Positions 63,118 to 64,000 of a stretch of 64,000 nucleotides of DNA are shown piece by piece. This stretch comes from Impatiens glandulifera (Eukaryota; Streptophyta; Magnoliopsida; Ericales; Balsaminaceae). Under the pieces are notes generated by a model that was given only the letters and a program-made list of their open reading frames with translations, did no database searches and was not told the DNA's origin. Location: positions 143,972,972 through 144,036,971 of the forward strand of contig NC_061862.1 of the NCBI RefSeq assembly GCF_907164915.1, read 5' to 3'. A program made the translations under genes and the position numbers. Numbering within the stretch: the stretch's first letter is position 1; every line of letters begins with the position of its first letter.

Positions 63118-64000
63118 ATGGGGCGTGATTCGGCTCTGTTCAAACTCTACTCTCAGGTGGATTTCGAGAAAATCCGGCTGAATGGTACGACCGAGGCGAA
63201 AGCAGTTATTGACCGGCTTGTTAAAACCGGTCTGGAATATTTCCTAGGCGGTCCTCACGTCATTTACAAAGATGCGGTCGAAGAGTTCTTCAGAACCGCA
63301 ACTATCGCCTACGACAAGATCACCGCGACTGTATGCGGCTCCTGAATAGAGCTCACAGAAGGATTGGTGGCCGAAAGCCTGCGTCTTCCAACTTCCGACC
63401 AGGATGCAACGGCAAAAATAGACCAGGACACCTTTGAATCGGCTTGCTACATTCTATCGGCATCCAATGCGCCGATCAAAACATCCGGGAGCAAACAAAT
63501 GCTAAGGCCGGAGTATATCCCGATATGTGACATCTTCACAAGGGCGATCCTGGCAAGGGGAGGAAACCTCAACAACCTCACACGGGACAAAATCAAGATG
63601 CTAATCGGTCTGATGGAGGGTAAAGAGGTCAACTGGGCAAGATCGGTGTTCAGCAACCTCATGGATATGGTAAAACCGGACTCAACCCGGTCGTGGGGAT
63701 ATGCCGTGCCCCTCGGTAAGATCTTCCTCCACTTGAATCTCAACATCGGTCCCGGCGTTGCGGTAGCAAACCGCTGCCTCATCAGATCAAGGCAATTCCT
63801 TACAAGGACACAGCCGGCCCCCAGCTCCACAGGTGGCCGAAAGAAGAAAGCCGCAAAGAAAGATGCCCCGGCCGAAGCAAAGACCGGAGGAAAAGGCAAA
63901 GAAAAGATAACCTTCTTAGATCCACCACAACAAACAGAAGATGAGGAGTGGGTCTCAGCGGAAACCGACACGGAAAGGACCGATGATAGAACGGTCAATG
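63118..64000 (+). pseudogene. E2 accessory ORF C, 5' part, one stop, cut by window end
   Basis: ATG 63118 (MGRDSALFKLYSQVDFEK). TGA at 63343-63345 breaks the frame, which then stays open to the window end (about 294 codons seen). An upstream in-frame Met at 62950 exists but precedes the TATA box. Motifs: KTGLEYFLGG, AVEEFFRTA, RPEYIPICDIFTRAILARG, VNWARSVFSNLMDMV, RSWGYAVPLGK, GPGV, then basic GRKKKAAKKDAP and an acidic/Thr-rich segment. In E1 the protein goes on to 885 codons with a coiled coil, so about two thirds of this copy lies outside the window. Confidence 0.78.

Larger units (their letters stand above)
53657..64000 (+). mobile_element. Copia retrotransposon E2, same family as E1, cut by window end
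   Basis: 5' LTR, tRNA-Met primer-binding site, gag, pol and accessory ORFs A, B and the first part of C, all on the plus strand. Same order, same +1 gag/pol offset and same accessory set as E1, but in opposite orientation and not inserted in the duplicated units. Fewer defects than E1: YVDD is intact, but nonsense codons and one frameshift are present. The 3' part lies beyond 64000. Confidence 0.95.

Noticed and set aside
1..64000. tRNA, rRNA and snRNA genes.
   Set aside because: I saw no cloverleaf with A and B boxes, no rRNA-like blocks and no snRNA promoter elements. The TGGTATCAGAG strings are retrotransposon primer-binding sites.

Overview
The window is nuclear DNA from a flowering plant, most likely a eudicot. 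It is very AT-rich outside the retrotransposons and packed with Copia, hAT, MULE/FAR1, CACTA-like and LINE-like relics. The only intact host genes seen are short two-exon genes with an N-terminal signal peptide and a six-cysteine mature region, that is, defensin-like (DEFL) peptides. The accessory proteins of the two large Copia elements resemble hypothetical proteins I recall from Gesneriaceae (Lamiales) annotations. That memory is unchecked, so the placement is tentative.

Layout. 1-2113: right-hand part of a decayed minus-strand Copia element (pol, gag, primer-binding site, 5' LTR). 2114-52150: three tandem copies of one segment with a period near 11.8 kb: unit A 2114-14929, unit B 15205-26992, and unit C about 27620-52150, which is swollen by insertions. 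In order, each unit carries upstream DNA, one DEFL gene (4920-5546, 16769-17309, 28560-29178), an array with a 16-bp perfect palindrome, a broken FAR1/MULE transposase with a hAT-like element inserted at the same place, and a satellite with a 260-295 bp period. Units A and B then carry a minus-strand zinc-knuckle (DUF4283-like) LINE-type fragment. The surrounding DNA is decayed, but the three DEFL reading frames are all open and nearly identical.

Unit C is interrupted at 31145-44602 by a complete 13.46 kb Copia element in minus orientation (E1), with two LTRs and a TAAGG target duplication. Two further hAT-like elements (48481-49434 and 49770-51586) sit in its satellite, each with a perfect 8-bp target duplication. 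A second member of the same Copia family (E2, plus strand) starts at 53657 and runs off the window end.

The main result is the structure of E1 and E2. Between pol and the 3' side each carries three extra sense-strand ORFs, A (about 250 aa), B (about 234 aa) and C (885 aa in E1). A, B and C share one domain of roughly 230 residues with each other, so they look like a triplication. Each has its own TATA box and leader, and the leader region of C has E2F-like sites in both elements. The LTR promoter has a CCAAT box, an inverted repeat enclosing a CCAACGG (MSA-like) core, and a TATA box. The inverted-repeat arms differ between elements by a paired change that keeps the symmetry. The gag and pol frames are offset by +1 in both elements over a 17-nt overlap. 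Both elements are broken by premature stops, several of which look like cytosine deamination at CAG/CTG sites.
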